Counted from the first letter of the stretch, positions 46,706 to 58,373 are shown. The stretch: DNA of 64,000 nucleotides from Pseudophaeomoniella oleicola (GCA_003868215.1 QWDQ01000044.1:162976-226975); one strand, 5' to 3'. A program made the numbers and translations. Notes: a model not told the origin generated them from the sequence alone.

Positions 46706-47477
46706 AGTCTCAGTTGCTATAACGATATAGACACGAAGCTACATAGCCTCGTCTCTGTCTTCCAATTGAAACAATAGATACTTGTCCTGCTGATCACCAT
46801 TTGGAGTACTGCCTGAAAATCCCATGCCGATGTTGCTATCAAATTGAAGAGACCAGGGCAGCAACTGTCAACAATTTCCTTCCGTCAGAGTCCCCGTCAA
46901 CCACCTGACGGGCTGCATTGTCATTCCGTCACCTACTCTCTCTTTCTAGAACCAGAGTTCCCCCCTCCATAATCCCCAGATTGTACGCATCACAACATTA
47001 TTTCTTCCACACATCTTGTTCTTCTTCTTTGTCCAAGTTGCCCTCTCACGTCTATCCACAAACACCTTCGCGAATTCCTTTCGCTGTCACTACGGATGTG
47101 CCGAATAAGCACTTTGACGTTCTGACATTCGTTTCTTCGTAAGCGACTCCTTATCCTGTCTACCAATATGTCACTTCCAAGCTTCTGCCCCAATTTATCG
47201 ATCCTCTGCCACGTCCACTAATCTGAGATTTGACGGAGACTAGGCAGCAATCTGCAGCAATTCTCAGAGTAAGCGAATCTCCTTTTCACTCATGCCTGAT
47301 ACACTCCCTTTCATCGTACATTTTTATTGTTTGCTCAGTCCCATTTTCACCAGAATAGCGAGACACTCTACTGATCCTTGTTCGATACAGATACGTTGGT
47401 ACTAGTGACGCTCTCCTTCACATCCCAAAATCTACCCGGCCTCTAACCTTTTCGCAGTCCTTCATAGCTAAATCAAC
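46706..47477. other. Intergenic, promoter of the zinc-knuckle gene
   Basis: No supported gene. Rich in C/T near 47270-47470. A short frame at 46918-47142 is not recognised. Confidence 0.45.
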
Positions 47478-49638
47478 ATGAGCGGGTGGAACGATACAGC
47501 TCCAGCAGGTGAGCAGCTCCTTCCGTCATCTTTCTTCATTCACACGTATCTTGCTTCTTTCACTTTCCATGTTGCCGACATCATTATAGCGTGCCTGTCC
47601 TAGCACCCTTCCTGTCATGCCTCGCAAGAAACGTGCCAAATTCTGGGCGGTCTTGGAGGGTATCAATGAAGATCGGGCTCTCTGTGAGGTTGTGTTACTA
47701 AAATCACTGCTCTCTGATAACCTATTGTATTTCTCATGACTGACGTGTTGTTGCAATAGGGAGTGATGAGTGGACCAGTGGCGAAGGTGGCGCTACAGCA
47801 TGGAATGATGGCGGAAATACCAACACCTTTGGCGATGATTTCAAGTCATTTACTCCCGCAGACAATGACTTCAGTGGAAACACCGGTGCAGCATTTGATG
47901 GACTCGAGGATACCAATGGTGGCTACGGTGGTGGCGGTGACAATGCTTGCCATAATTGTGGTCAAGAAGGGTATGTATCTCATTCCGTCCATCAATGCAG
48001 CTTACTAACTCCATCATAGCCATATGGCTCGTGAATGTCCTGAACCCCGAAAGCCTATGGGTGCTTGCTTCAATTGCGGTATGTCCTGCTGATGGACTAT
48101 GGAAGATGATCTGCTAACTTTAACCAGGAGAGGAAGGGTTTGTCTCACGCCCATTTCCTAGTCTCCTAGCTGATTATCCTCCAGTCACTCCAAGGCCGAG
48201 TGTCCAAATCCAAGAGTGTTCACTGGTACCTGCAGAATTTGTGAGAAGCAGGGTCATCGTGCTGAAGATTGTCCTGATAAGCCTCCTCCAATTTGCAACA
48301 ATTGCCGTAAAGAAGGTAAGTCATCAGCATGCTCTATGGACTTTTCTTACTAGTATCAGGCCATGAGGCGAAGGATTGTAAGGATCAACGCGAGTTTGAT
48401 CTCAATCATATCCCCGACAAGACTGTCGATGAAGCACTGGCTCTACTCAAGGCAGCGAGTGAGGATCGAGATCTCGATGATTTCAAGGAGGCGTTCAAGA
48501 TCTATACCAAGGCTGATCGGACCCTTACATATGAGCAAGCGGAGAAAACATTTCGCAAGATGGATCTTAATATCTACCTCATTGCCTTGGTAAGCATGCC
48601 TGGTCTGCGACAATACAGTACTGTTTTTTGACACCTTGACTGTAGAACCGAGAACCAGGTACTACATTCACAAACATTGACCTTCAAGGTAATCTTGATC
48701 GCGAATATGCTGTTGGATTCTTCCTTTCGCCAAAAGCTCAACGCCCAAAGATCAAGGAACGTTGGCCAACTTCCATTGAAGAGAACTTCGAACGTCTTCA
48801 GAATGCAGGTTTGCCAATGGATCGAGGTGTGCCCATGTGCATCCGTTGCGGTGAGCTGGGTCATATGTCTCGTCAATGCACCGAGGAACCTGGAATGATC
48901 GATCGTGTCGAAGTCAAATGTGTCAACTGTAGGTTCGATTTACATCGTTGACGAGCATTCTCTGTTGCTAACGCAAGCTAGGTGACCAGCCAGGCCATCG
49001 CGTCCGTGACTGCCCCAATGAACGAACCTTTGGCAAGCCTCGTGCTCCACGCGAGTGCAAGATCTGCTCAAGCACTGAACATCTTGCTAAGGATTGTGAT
49101 CAACGCAAGGTCATGAAGTGTCGCAACTGTCTGTATTCGCCGTCCACCAGGGATCCAACGCTGACTTGTAATAGGCGATCAAGAAGGTCATAAAGCTGCT
49201 GATTGCTCTGAACCTCGTGCTCCTCGTGACCCATCTGAGATCCAATGCCGCAACTGTGATCAATGTATGACATATGTCGCTTGCTATATATAAACTTGCT
49301 GACAAGTCTTCAGTTGGTCACGTCAGTCGTGAATGTGCTAAGCCAAGAGATTACAGCCGTGTCACTTGCACCAACTGCGGTGAGAGTAAGTTGATCTTTT
49401 GCTGGCCTCTGCTTGCATTTAACTGATATATCTTCCAGAGGGTCATACCAGAGTCCGTTGCAAGCAGCCAATCAATGACGAAAATGCAGGAGATGGTGGT
49501 CCAGGTGGTGGCTCGGGAGTGAACAACGATGCTACGACCAATGGTGGACCGAAGCATGACACACCTGCTGCTGTTGGTGGTTGGACTGAAGGGCCAGCTA
49601 TCATTGAGCCTGTCACATTTGGCGGTGGTGGTTGGTAG
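47478..49638 (+). CDS. CCHC zinc-knuckle nucleic-acid-binding protein (CnjB-type)
   Basis: Eleven exons give 487 aa in one frame: 47478-47508, 47760-47970, 48020-48078, 48128-48137, 48185-48315, 48360-48589, 48646-48928, 48982-49128, 49175-49264, 49314-49385, 49439-49638. Exon 4 is only 10 nt. Ten CxxCxxxxHxxxxC knuckles: four N-terminal (from CHNCGQEGH), then a domain of about 110 residues (TVDEALALLKAASEDRDLDD) with a YAVGFFLSPKAQRP stretch, then six more (CIRCGELGH to CTNCGEKGH). The fourth C-terminal-side variant CKICSSTEH lacks the usual Gly. Ends in a Gly/Trp tail. It matches the fungal CnjB-like group related to CNBP/Gis2/Byr3, which bind single-stranded DNA or RNA. Most introns cut inside a knuckle. 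Confidence 0.9.
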
Positions 49639-51010
49639 ATCTGTTCCAGGCCGTGATGGACTACATACGACCGTACCTTCAACAAAGCTTTAGCGAAAAG
49701 TGGCAGGTAGTCAACAAGTCTGGTATGGACTAATTCGAAGGGAAAAGGAAAAAACATCTCAATGTTATGGCGAAAAGGGACGAACAAACAGACGCAACAA
49801 ACAAACTAGCTATCCAGATCACAATTGCTTCTGTACTAATGAGCTTTCTTCTATCGAGCACACAAAACAACAAAGTCCGTCCACTCAGTCCATCTTCGTA
49901 ACTAATTCCATATCATCTCCTTAAGATAGAACAAGACGAGACAAGAAACAAAAAGAATACATACATACATACATACTTACAAACATTTCCCTAACCAACG
50001 CTGATCCGATCCGATCCATTATAGTAGAAATTGAGTCGAAGTCGAAGTCGAAGTCGAAACCCCCCCAAGAATCCCCATCTAGTATCACTCACTAGTAGCC
50101 TATCATACGTACATATTCATTGCGTACCTAGGTAAGGTAGGTACATGATTATATCGTGCCAGACATGCATGTACTGTACCTACCTAACCTAGGCTTTTTG
50201 CTTGCCATTTCATTATCGTCTCCTAAGGTAGCTAAGCTAGCTAGGTAAGGTAGCTGGCTCCTTCGTAAGAAATCCATATCTATATGTATGTACCCCTACG
50301 TACATAAAACCCCCCGTCTTCATGCTCGTCAAAAAACCCAGAGAAGGAGAGCCCCCCTAGCCTTTCTCCGTGAATACCGATGATCACATTTTATTTTTTT
50401 CACATCTCCATACCTACCAATGACTGAAAATGCTGCAGGAAACGAAAAAGGGAAGATAGATATACGAGTGAGCAACTTTGACCTAAGCCTGAACTACCTT
50501 GGAAAATCCTAAACCAGCTACCTATCAATCAGTAAGTAAAATGAAATATGTCCCTGGACCATGAAGTCCGAATCCGAAAAAACGCCCTGCCCTCCGTTCC
50601 GGACATGTGGTAAGTATCCCATGTCCACTTATCCGCCCATCTCGCCGTATACCCTCTCCATGCTCATGTTCATGATAAGTAAAACCAAAGAAAAAAAAAG
50701 AATGAATGAAAAAGCAGCTCGTTCGAAAATGTAAGATGTTTCCCCCAAAAGCACCATGTCTCTGTGTCTAGCAGCTTAGCACGTTATCCTCAGACCCCAG
50801 AAGTCTCTCTCCAGGTGCTCTGTAAACCTAGACGTTGGCTCTAGGACTACACAAAGGCGCTCTTCAGATGTTGAAGGGTCCAATGATGAACACAAGGACC
50901 ACTCAATCCCCTATCTCCCAGGTAGATCCGTTGTGCTCCCGATGTCCCAAATCCCTTTGTTGTTCGGTCCAATTGCAACTCTAACATGCAAGACTTCATA
51001 CAATCACAGC
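49639..51010. other. 1.4-kb intergenic between convergent genes, repeat-rich
   Basis: Contains ATAC repeats (49957-49976), (GTCGAA)4 at 50035-50058 and three clusters of CCTAGGTA elements. No gene seen. Confidence 0.55.
50035..50058. repeat. (GTCGAA)4 microsatellite
   Basis: Four perfect GTCGAA copies in intergenic DNA. Confidence 0.9.
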
Positions 51011-53204
51011 CTAGGGATTCTCGTTCCTGTTATTTGTTAGTCATTGCTTTGAGAGTAATGCAAGGAGAGGGAAGGACTTACATGAAGTAATCAGGTGGCA
51101 TTGATATCAAAGCTGTGAAGAGACTAGCAGCCCCTGCAAGAGCCCCCACAGTAGCAACTGCGGTATATGTAGCGATAGTACGTATAGTACTATTAGGTTG
51201 AACCTCGACTCTAGCTTTCTTTGTCGGCGGTTCCTGCGATGCCGTAACGGCCGTTGTCTTCTCCGTCTCAGCTATGGCAATTTTGTCGTTGTGCCCACTG
51301 ATGATAGCATCATCTCCTGACAACTGGACGTCGCTTGCGTCGACACTCATCTCGTCCGCTTTTCGCTTCAACGGCTTCGTCACCGTTGGTGGCTCTTCTG
51401 AGGACCTCTGTAGGACAATATCGTCAATGGCCAACCTGGTACTAGACTTCGTGGGCAATGAAGTTCCTGCACTTGGCCCAGAACATTCATCTTGCTTCTG
51501 TAACATCGATGTAGAAGGCTGGTCGGTGAGCGTGAGACCATCAGCAGTTGGTTTAGGGGAATAGTGTATCATCGGCGGAGGAGGGTAAGTTTCGCTTACA
51601 TGAGACTCCTCAGGTCGTTCCAATGATGTCCTCGAAACGGGCCATTGGGAATAGTCGCTCAACCTCATGTCACTGACATAGTCTCTGGACCAGTCTCGTG
51701 ACCAGGAGGCATAACCTGGAAAAGTTTCTGTAGTTGCAGCAGTCGCTGGCTTGGGCATTGCTGCATCTGATGGACTGGGTTGACGGGTGGGACGATAACC
51801 ATAGCCCGGCGTAGTACCTGATGATGTCTTGATCGATGAGCCGTAAAGAGTGGGGAGTGTCGTAACAGGAGACATGTTTCGTAAGCCGGCTTCGCTCTCC
51901 GATAAATCCTCGAAATCACCGTCGTCGTAATCTCCCATGTTCTGCGCTTCATACAAGGGAAGCGCCACGCTGTGGTTGTCGTCCATTGATCCAGAATCAG
52001 ATTGATCTGCGTCAGCCTCTTCGCCAAATGAAGCAGTCCCCTCGAAGTTTTCGAGGTCAAGATCACTTGCAGCCATGTTATAGATCAAAGATTCTGGTTG
52101 CCCAGTAAAACCGGACGGCTGAGCCATAGCCTCATCTATATCGTGTTCCACATTCTTTTGAGCGGCTTCTTCTCCAGGGTCCGAGGTCTTAGGTGTTACC
52201 TGAGTAACCGAAAGGTGTTCGACGGTCGTCTCAGGGATGACAACTTCAATGATGGCCTCACGATCTTGACTAGGCGGAGTCTTCGGCTGGCTCGTAACCT
52301 CGTCTGTAGATGTTTGAGGGCTTGTAGCAGGAGTGCTAATGGCTTTAACAGCCGCCTGCAAATCTTTCATCATCGTTCTGGCAGAAGATGGTCTGAATTG
52401 TGCATCTCCATCGTCGTCCTCCCGGTCACTTCCTGAAATGAAACTTCCGGCATCCGAGTCGTCAGAGTCCGGGACGGAGAATGTCACTGGGTGACTTGGA
52501 GCGGATCCGGTTGTGTTTGGCCTTGGGACCGATTCTTCTATCAACTCCACGTCGGAACTGTCGCCATCTGACACCTCGAACACACTTTCGATCTCGTTTG
52601 ATACTGGATTGCCGTACTCCTTAATCCAGTCGTAGGTGACCTGAACTCGGACCGGAGGGAAAATATCTAGGGCACGAGTTAGCTAGGAACGATATGGCAG
52701 GAAGAAGATACGTACTAGGTCCCCTCGTGACATCAGTTCCGAATCTGATCTCATCTCCATATGCCAGCATTTCCTTTTCTCTCGAACTGATCTTGCGCTC
52801 ATTGACGTAAGTGCCGTGCATTGATCCGGCATCTTCTACAAAGACAGCCTGAGAAGATTAGCGACAGCCATGGAAGAATGGAGATTGTCACACACCTTCA
52901 TGTCTGGGAAAGCTTTGATGATCGCATGGGTTCTCGATACTACTCTTGAATCGAACCATCCATTGTCTTCTTGAGCTATCAGCTTGCCATCTGCCCCTCC
53001 ACTCTTAGAGCACCGGCCGATGCTGATGGCATATGCAGGGGACTTAAGGACGAAGCTGCGATATCGAAAATGGTCGTTGGCACCGCTGAGGACGTCGAGA
53101 TTGACAACAACTATGTAACAATGTCAGCGACTCTTGTTCGGACTCTCCCGCAGCAGGTGTAGGAAGTTGTATGACGACTCACCTGCGGGCTTGGCTCTAG
53201 CCAT
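51011..53204 (-). CDS. FHA domain protein with C-terminal membrane segment
   Basis: Exons 53204-53183, 53110-52896, 52848-52716 and 52666-51082 plus a 16-nt last exon 51026-51011 give 656 aa. If the last 55-nt intron is kept, TAA at 51080-51078 ends the protein at 652 aa. The FHA domain (about residues 8-125) has SISIGRCSKS, SRVVSRTHAII and GSMHGTYVNERKIS, the phosphothreonine-binding loops. A long acidic, Ser/Thr-rich region (130-600) carries the NLS-like PLKRK and PTKKAR. A C-terminal hydrophobic segment of about 25 residues (TAVATVGALAGAASLFTALI) could anchor the tail. FHA plus tail anchor recalls SLMAP/PRO45/Far9 of the STRIPAK complex, but I see no long coiled coil, so that link is only a suggestion. 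Confidence 0.75.
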
Positions 53205-53644
53205 GATGGTCGTTCACGTTTTCGAAAGCTGACCAAGATCTGCGTGGTGACCTTCAAAAGGACTTCGGGAAGCGCTGCAGACAGAATTAAACGAGGTTAT
53301 ACGAGGCAGAAAAAAGCACAATCTTTGATGCGGCCGAGGGAAGTGAAATGTAGTAGTAGGAAGCTCCGGAGTGCACGGAGTTTATATCGACTTGGAGCTA
53401 CCCGAGCTCATCAAAGTGAACGATCAAGTGAAGTGCATAGAGGTAATGTAGTCGAAAGGTGGAGTGATGGATCGATGTTGAAGAAGTGAGGTTGTAGTAT
53501 GTAGAGTGAGATGAATGGAAGCAATGATGGTGGTGGTGGTGACTCGTTGTCTGCCTAGGTGATAGTACCTACCTCAGCTTAAGGTCAAGGCGGGGCAAGC
53601 GATCAGATGAATGTACAGTTTACAGTTAGAGGCTCGTAATTGGA

Positions 53645-53656
53645 TACTACGTAGTA
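53645..53656. repeat. 12-bp palindrome TACTACGTAGTA, copy 1
   Basis: Perfect palindrome, intergenic; identical copies at 54015 and 60271. Confidence 0.9.
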
Positions 53657-54014
53657 AATGCATTAACATCTGAGGATTGTCTGAGACAAGGCTACAGCTA
53701 CATTGCCCAACCCTCTCCCGAATCCCTCCATCCGTAGTATCTCTTTACTAAGGTAAATTGAATTCCTAGTGCTTTCATATCCTTCCATTCTGACCTCTCG
53801 CGGAATAGATTGATGTCCTGAAGTATCGATGTAACAATTAGAGAAGTAGATAGGCAAGTAATCACCAAGGGAGGATAGAGGGGTAGACTCTTGCCCATAC
53901 TACATCAATAGTCGTATATCAGCATCAGGTAGGCAACTGTACTGTGCACCATGGGAGGATTACAGAACATCGATTGCCTGATTGCCTTCCTACTTCCTTA
54001 TCGTGACGCCAAAC

Positions 54015-54026
54015 TACTACGTAGTA
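54015..54026. repeat. 12-bp palindrome TACTACGTAGTA, copy 2
   Basis: Perfect palindrome, intergenic, 370 nt from copy 1. Confidence 0.9.
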
Positions 54027-54899
54027 CAACGATAAGTGACTCGCTAATCCACTACCTGCACTAATTAAGTAGTGAGAACTCCACATTCACGTTAGTGATG
54101 AATGATAACGATGCGGCAATAGCGATGATAAGCATCTCAGGCTTAAGGCACCACCTACCTTACCTACCTAGGTACCTAGATAGTCTTCTCACTCAAATCA
54201 CGAGTTCCGGCGGTCGTTTTTGTAACATTACTTGTGGCAGGCTCCCCGTTTACCTGTACTCGTGCCTTCTAGTTAAGCTCACACTGGAGTTCTGTGCTAA
54301 ACATCCACCAGATTACTTGCTCTCCCCGGTCAAACATGGCGGAGGTGAAATCTCCCAGATCTTACCAACTTACCTCCTTTGCCCAGATAGGCTTATCACG
54401 GAACCCGCTCTTTCGACATCCCTCTCTTCTGACTTGCTTCCCAGGACATGTCGCTAAGCTTATATTATTTAGATAGCACGAATGCTGGCACGGCTAAGAC
54501 CTCAAAGAGGATCATGTGGCTTGCTTATTGGTGTGAGGATGGAGATCAAGTCAATAGGCAATATTCATACATTTCTTGCTGCTACACACCTTCATTCCCC
54601 CGTCACCCTTTGCCTCTCTCTCTCTCCTGGTCTGCCACTGTACATTGCATGTCGAGGAGAGTAGAAGAGAGCTGCTCGAGGACTCCCCCACAATGTTAAC
54701 TAAAAGGCTATCCATATTCGAAGTGGCATCAAAGCAAATTACAGGAGAAATGTCATCTCAGGTGTCGAAACGAATGCTGTTATCGAAGAGATATCTGCCA
54801 TTTCTCAGGTCCGAAGAGGTGAGAAGAGCCCTGACGCCGAATGCCCCTTTCCAAAAATCAACGTATATCTGCCGGCAATTTTGGACCTGTCACCAACCA

Positions 54900-56895
54900 T
54901 TACCGAGGGACAGGACCACCAAGTCCACCAGCTCCCATCATCTGTAAGCGCTCCGTAAGTTGTGGGTACTTTTGAGATACCTCGAGCTGTGTTCGGGTGG
55001 CTTCGGCATATGATAGAGCATTCACAATCTCGCCTTCGGTACGGGACAGCTCGGCCGCTCGCTCAAAGTATTTCAAGGCCTCTGTGACTTTGCCTTGTTG
55101 TAGAAGAAGTTGTGCCATCGTTGCGACAGCGATATCGCATTCAGGATCGACTGTGATGCGTGTTAGTGCAAGGACACTCGTTGAGAGATGGTATACATAC
55201 TGATCAGTGCCTTCTGGCACAAGTTCTCTGCCTCCTCGAAATCTTGTTTCCACTGGAACAAGGCCAAGGCCTTGTTGATTAGTGGCAAGACATTCATGCA
55301 CATTGGCTTGGTTTGCTTCTCCATGTCAATGGCGGTCTCAAATTTCTCGATAGCTTCTTGGTATTTCTGTTGATCTAACAGCAACTCCCCGTAGTAGTTG
55401 TAAACATCGGGCACTTTATCAAAGTTCTTGATGCAACGTCGGAACGTCGCCATGGATGACGCGACCGATCCCATCTTGTACTGGGTGACACCCAGTTGAA
55501 TGTGAGAAAAGATGAAGTCGCGATCGAGATCTATAGATTTTTGGTAGTCTTTTGCGGCTTCTGCAAACTCGCCCAGGATGAAGTGTAGCTGGGCTCGGTG
55601 ATAGAAGATGTCAGGGTCTTCCTTATTCTGCGCTGTAGCTTGATCGAAATCATCGGCGGCAGCCTCTCGATTTCCAAGTTCGAGATGAATGCTCGCCCGC
55701 TTAATGTAGCTTTGAGTAAGGGACGGTTGCAGCTCGATACTCTTTGTCAAGTCTGCTAGAGCTTGCGTGGTGTCGCCTTCCAGATATCTGAAAGTTGCGC
55801 GCAGATTGTAGGCGAAAGCTTCGTAGTCGCCAAGATCACCAAGCTCAATAGCGCGTTCAAAGGATTTTGCGGCGTCTTCATAACCTTCACCAGTTCTCTG
55901 CTTCATCGCAACGAGACCTCCTTGCAGCTGGCCCTTACCAGTGTTATCGTCTAGTTGAATGGATTCTTCGAGGCCCTCAGGCGCTGGCCTCTCTCGGAAG
56001 CTTTGCAGGTAGTTGGACACGAACGTTGGGCTTGGGAGTTTCTTCTGCTTGGATTCAAGGATTGCCTTCCCTTTCTTCTCAGCAACCTTCTTCAGGAGTC
56101 TTTCAACGCTTTCTGTACTCGATTGATTCTTGAACCCATCAATGATACAGCTGGCAGTGTAGTCCAAAAGAGCCTCGCTGAATTTTCCTAGTTTCTCATA
56201 CGCATGGGCTCGTCTGTTCAATGCTTTGACGTATTCAGGATCCATGTTGACGGCGGCCGTAGTATCTTCAACGACCTTGTCCCAATCCCCCAAAACGTTG
56301 TAGCATGCGGCACGGTTGGAGTAATAAACAGGATCTGGCTTGCAGAGGATGGCTTTACCGTAGAGGTCGATGGCCTTGTTGTAGTCTTTCGAACCATAGG
56401 CCTTGTTGCCTGCTGTCTTCAATTGGGTCGCATATTTAAGCTTGTCCTATGGCTGCGAGTAAGTAGACGGTCAACCTAGAGCATTGATCTCCTACATCTT
56501 GCGACAAAGTCTCAACAATGGATTCTGTAATCTCGGGTAGCTCATCCTCAGCCTCAACGGTAGCGGCTTTTGCGGGTGCGGCTTCCAATCGTCAGTTCCC
56601 CAAGGATTTCAACGTGGACAAAATCCATACCAGCTTCCTCATCCTTCAGGTTGATCCCTGACTTTTTCTCTTCCTCGACCTTCTTCTTCTCTTTCCGTCT
56701 CTCCTTTTTGCTCTTGCGTGGCTCTGAAGGTTTCGATGGCTTGGGTTCTGATAAGTAATACACAACGCCGGCAGCGCTGACAATGACAACGGATCCAGCG
56801 ATAGTATAAACAACAGCTTTATGTTCCGAGGCCCATGCCGATACACGATCCCATAGGGATGAGGACGGCTGAGCAGTTACTTCAATAGGCGCCAT
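54900..56895 (-). CDS. TOM70: Mitochondrial outer-membrane import receptor Tom70
   Basis: Four exons (56895-56631, 56581-56496, 56446-55201, 55150-54900), introns 49, 49 and 50 nt, 615 aa, the normal size. The N-terminus carries one membrane anchor (residues about 27-47, [21 protein letters not shown]) followed by a highly charged [10 protein letters not shown] linker. TPR repeats start at [20 protein letters not shown], the clamp that binds Hsp70/Hsp90 tails. More TPRs fill the core ([60 protein letters not shown]), and the end is GGLGGPVPR. Tom70 receives carrier precursors at the outer membrane. Tom70 itself is a known Mim1/Mim2 client, and the Mim2-like gene lies 24 kb away. Confidence 0.95.
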
Positions 56896-57128
56896 TCTTT
56901 TTTCAAATCAAGAGAGCCTTTCGGGTCTGCAAATATTAAATAGAACAATTGTATTACAATGGATAATACAAAAACAAAAATAATCAGGCTCCCGAAAAGA
57001 TAAATTGCGCGCTCCGATTTGGCGTCGTAATGTCTTCTTTGGTAAAGAGCTGAGCTTTTAATGTTTCCTATGCGCGCATCAAGATTTACTGTCGAGTAGC
57101 GGCCTTGGCTTGAGCTCATCTCATCCAT
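56877..57128 (-). CDS. Small single-span membrane protein ORF overlapping the TOM70 start
   Basis: 83-codon frame, ATG at 57128, same strand as TOM70 and overlapping its first 19 nt in another frame. The predicted protein has a hydrophilic N-terminus (DEMSSSQGRYSTVNLDARIG), a 24-residue hydrophobic helix (YLFGSLIIFVFVLSIVIQLF) and a charged C-terminus ([11 protein letters not shown]). Not recognised. It could be a separate small gene, an upstream ORF controlling TOM70, or chance. The overlap makes an upstream ORF or a short bicistronic arrangement the most testable idea. Confidence 0.3.
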   Translation of the reverse strand: MDEMSSSQGRYSTVNLDARIGNIKSSALYQRRHYDAKSERAIYLFGSLIIFVFVLSIVIQLFYLIFADPKGSLDLKKEWRLLK

Positions 57129-57488
57129 CTTTTCCTTCCCGCTCTCCGCAAAAGCTTGGCTTACTAACCAATCATCTTAATCGTTATTGATATATCGGCT
57201 TCATTGATGTCCCTACGTTACAGATGTGCACCTAATATATCTCTGGCTCTTATACCAACAAAATCATAGCAGGCCCATGCTCTTTCAATGCCATGGAGCG
57301 CACAAGTAGGCGTCACTTCGGTGTGAGGTGCCTTTCGACTCTCTGACCATCATCTATCAAAAGAGCGTCAATGCTATGCCTTTCATTAACTTTTATATCA
57401 TAAGGTGTTCAACATGACTCACGATGAGATCCAGCATCATTGCTTGTCCTTCACATCCAAAGACTATTAGACGAGTTGCAGCCTTTCT
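57129..57488. promoter_or_regulatory. Divergent promoter TOM70 side / ABZ2
   Basis: 360 nt without other coding potential between the small ORF and the lyase gene. Confidence 0.4.
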
Positions 57489-58373
57489 ATGACGGATGCA
57501 AGGTTGCTGATCATGGAATCCAACATGGCAGAACTGGACTATTTCCAGCTCCTTAGCACCCTCCTCTACTCCCCAGATCTACCAGGCAGTTTACTCCGAG
57601 GCACGGAACCTTCTGCCAATGTTTCAAAGTGCTATCTCCTCCCTTACCATATCGATCGACTCCTCTCTGCTGCTAAAGCATTCAATTGGGACTCTGCCAT
57701 CTCGTACTTGTGTCGACCCGACGTCATAAACCATGTCGCTGATTCAATAGAGTCACATCTCACCTCCACCCACCATCCGCGTTCTCCGGACCAGTCATAC
57801 CGCCTGCGTCTTTTGGTCGCTCAATCTGATGCTGTTGATCTCTTGTCCATCCAGTCTACGCCAATCCCAACCCCTGACTTCTCGAACACCGGCAATAGCA
57901 CTACTATTTACTTTCCACAGTCCCTCCATCCTCCGTCCTCACATTTCCCTTCTCCCACGCTCTGCACCGTTCACATCTCCCCTGTCCCCACCCGACCAAC
58001 ACTCTTCACTACCCACAAAACCACCCATCGTGACCCCTACACCCAGATCCGTACCCACTTCTCCCTCCCTCCCACCACGCCGCCAACTCAGACCGAAGTC
58101 CTTTTGTACAACCCCTCTCGCGAACTCACCGAAGCCACATTCTCCACCATCTACCTCTTCCGCGACGGCGTCGGATGGGTCACCCCGAAGGCCGAGTGTG
58201 GTGGCAACGTCGGCACAACTAGACGCTGGGCTCTGGAAACAGGGTTGTGCCGCGAAGGCGTGGTCAGCGTCGATGATGTCAGAGACGGTGAGCTTGTGTG
58301 GTTGAGTAATGGCGTGAGAGGGTTTTGGAGGGGTGTTGTGAAGATGGATAGAAAGGGGGAAAGGGATGGGTGA
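57489..58373 (+). CDS. ABZ2: Aminodeoxychorismate lyase (PLP class IV)
   Basis: Single exon, 294 aa from the ATG at 57489. The fold-type IV PLP signature is visible: the Schiff-base lysine is probably in TRPTLFTTHKTTHRDPY, followed by the motif EVLLYNPSRELTEATFSTIY, whose Glu binds the pyridine nitrogen. Next come LFRDGVGWVTP, the GNVGTTRRWALETG phosphate-binding turn and LVWLSNGVRGFWRGVV. The enzyme splits 4-amino-4-deoxychorismate to p-aminobenzoate and pyruvate in folate synthesis. The N-terminal 150 residues are the divergent fungal half, as in yeast Abz2. The folate link to the C1-THF synthase at 23.5 kb is functional only, not a cluster. Confidence 0.8.
   Translation: MTDARLLIMESNMAELDYFQLLSTLLYSPDLPGSLLRGTEPSANVSKCYLLPYHIDRLLSAAKAFNWDSAISYLCRPDVINHVADSIESHLTSTHHPRSPDQSYRLRLLVAQSDAVDLLSIQSTPIPTPDFSNTGNSTTIYFPQSLHPPSSHFPSPTLCTVHISPVPTRPTLFTTHKTTHRDPYTQIRTHFSLPPTTPPTQTEVLLYNPSRELTEATFSTIYLFRDGVGWVTPKAECGGNVGTTRRWALETGLCREGVVSVDDVRDGELVWLSNGVRGFWRGVVKMDRKGERDG

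Larger units (their letters stand above)
53205..54899. other. 1.7-kb intergenic stretch
   Basis: Holds two copies of the palindrome TACTACGTAGTA (53645, 54015), a GGT-repeat near 53530 and CCTAGGTA elements at 54153-54183. No coding region supported. Confidence 0.5.
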
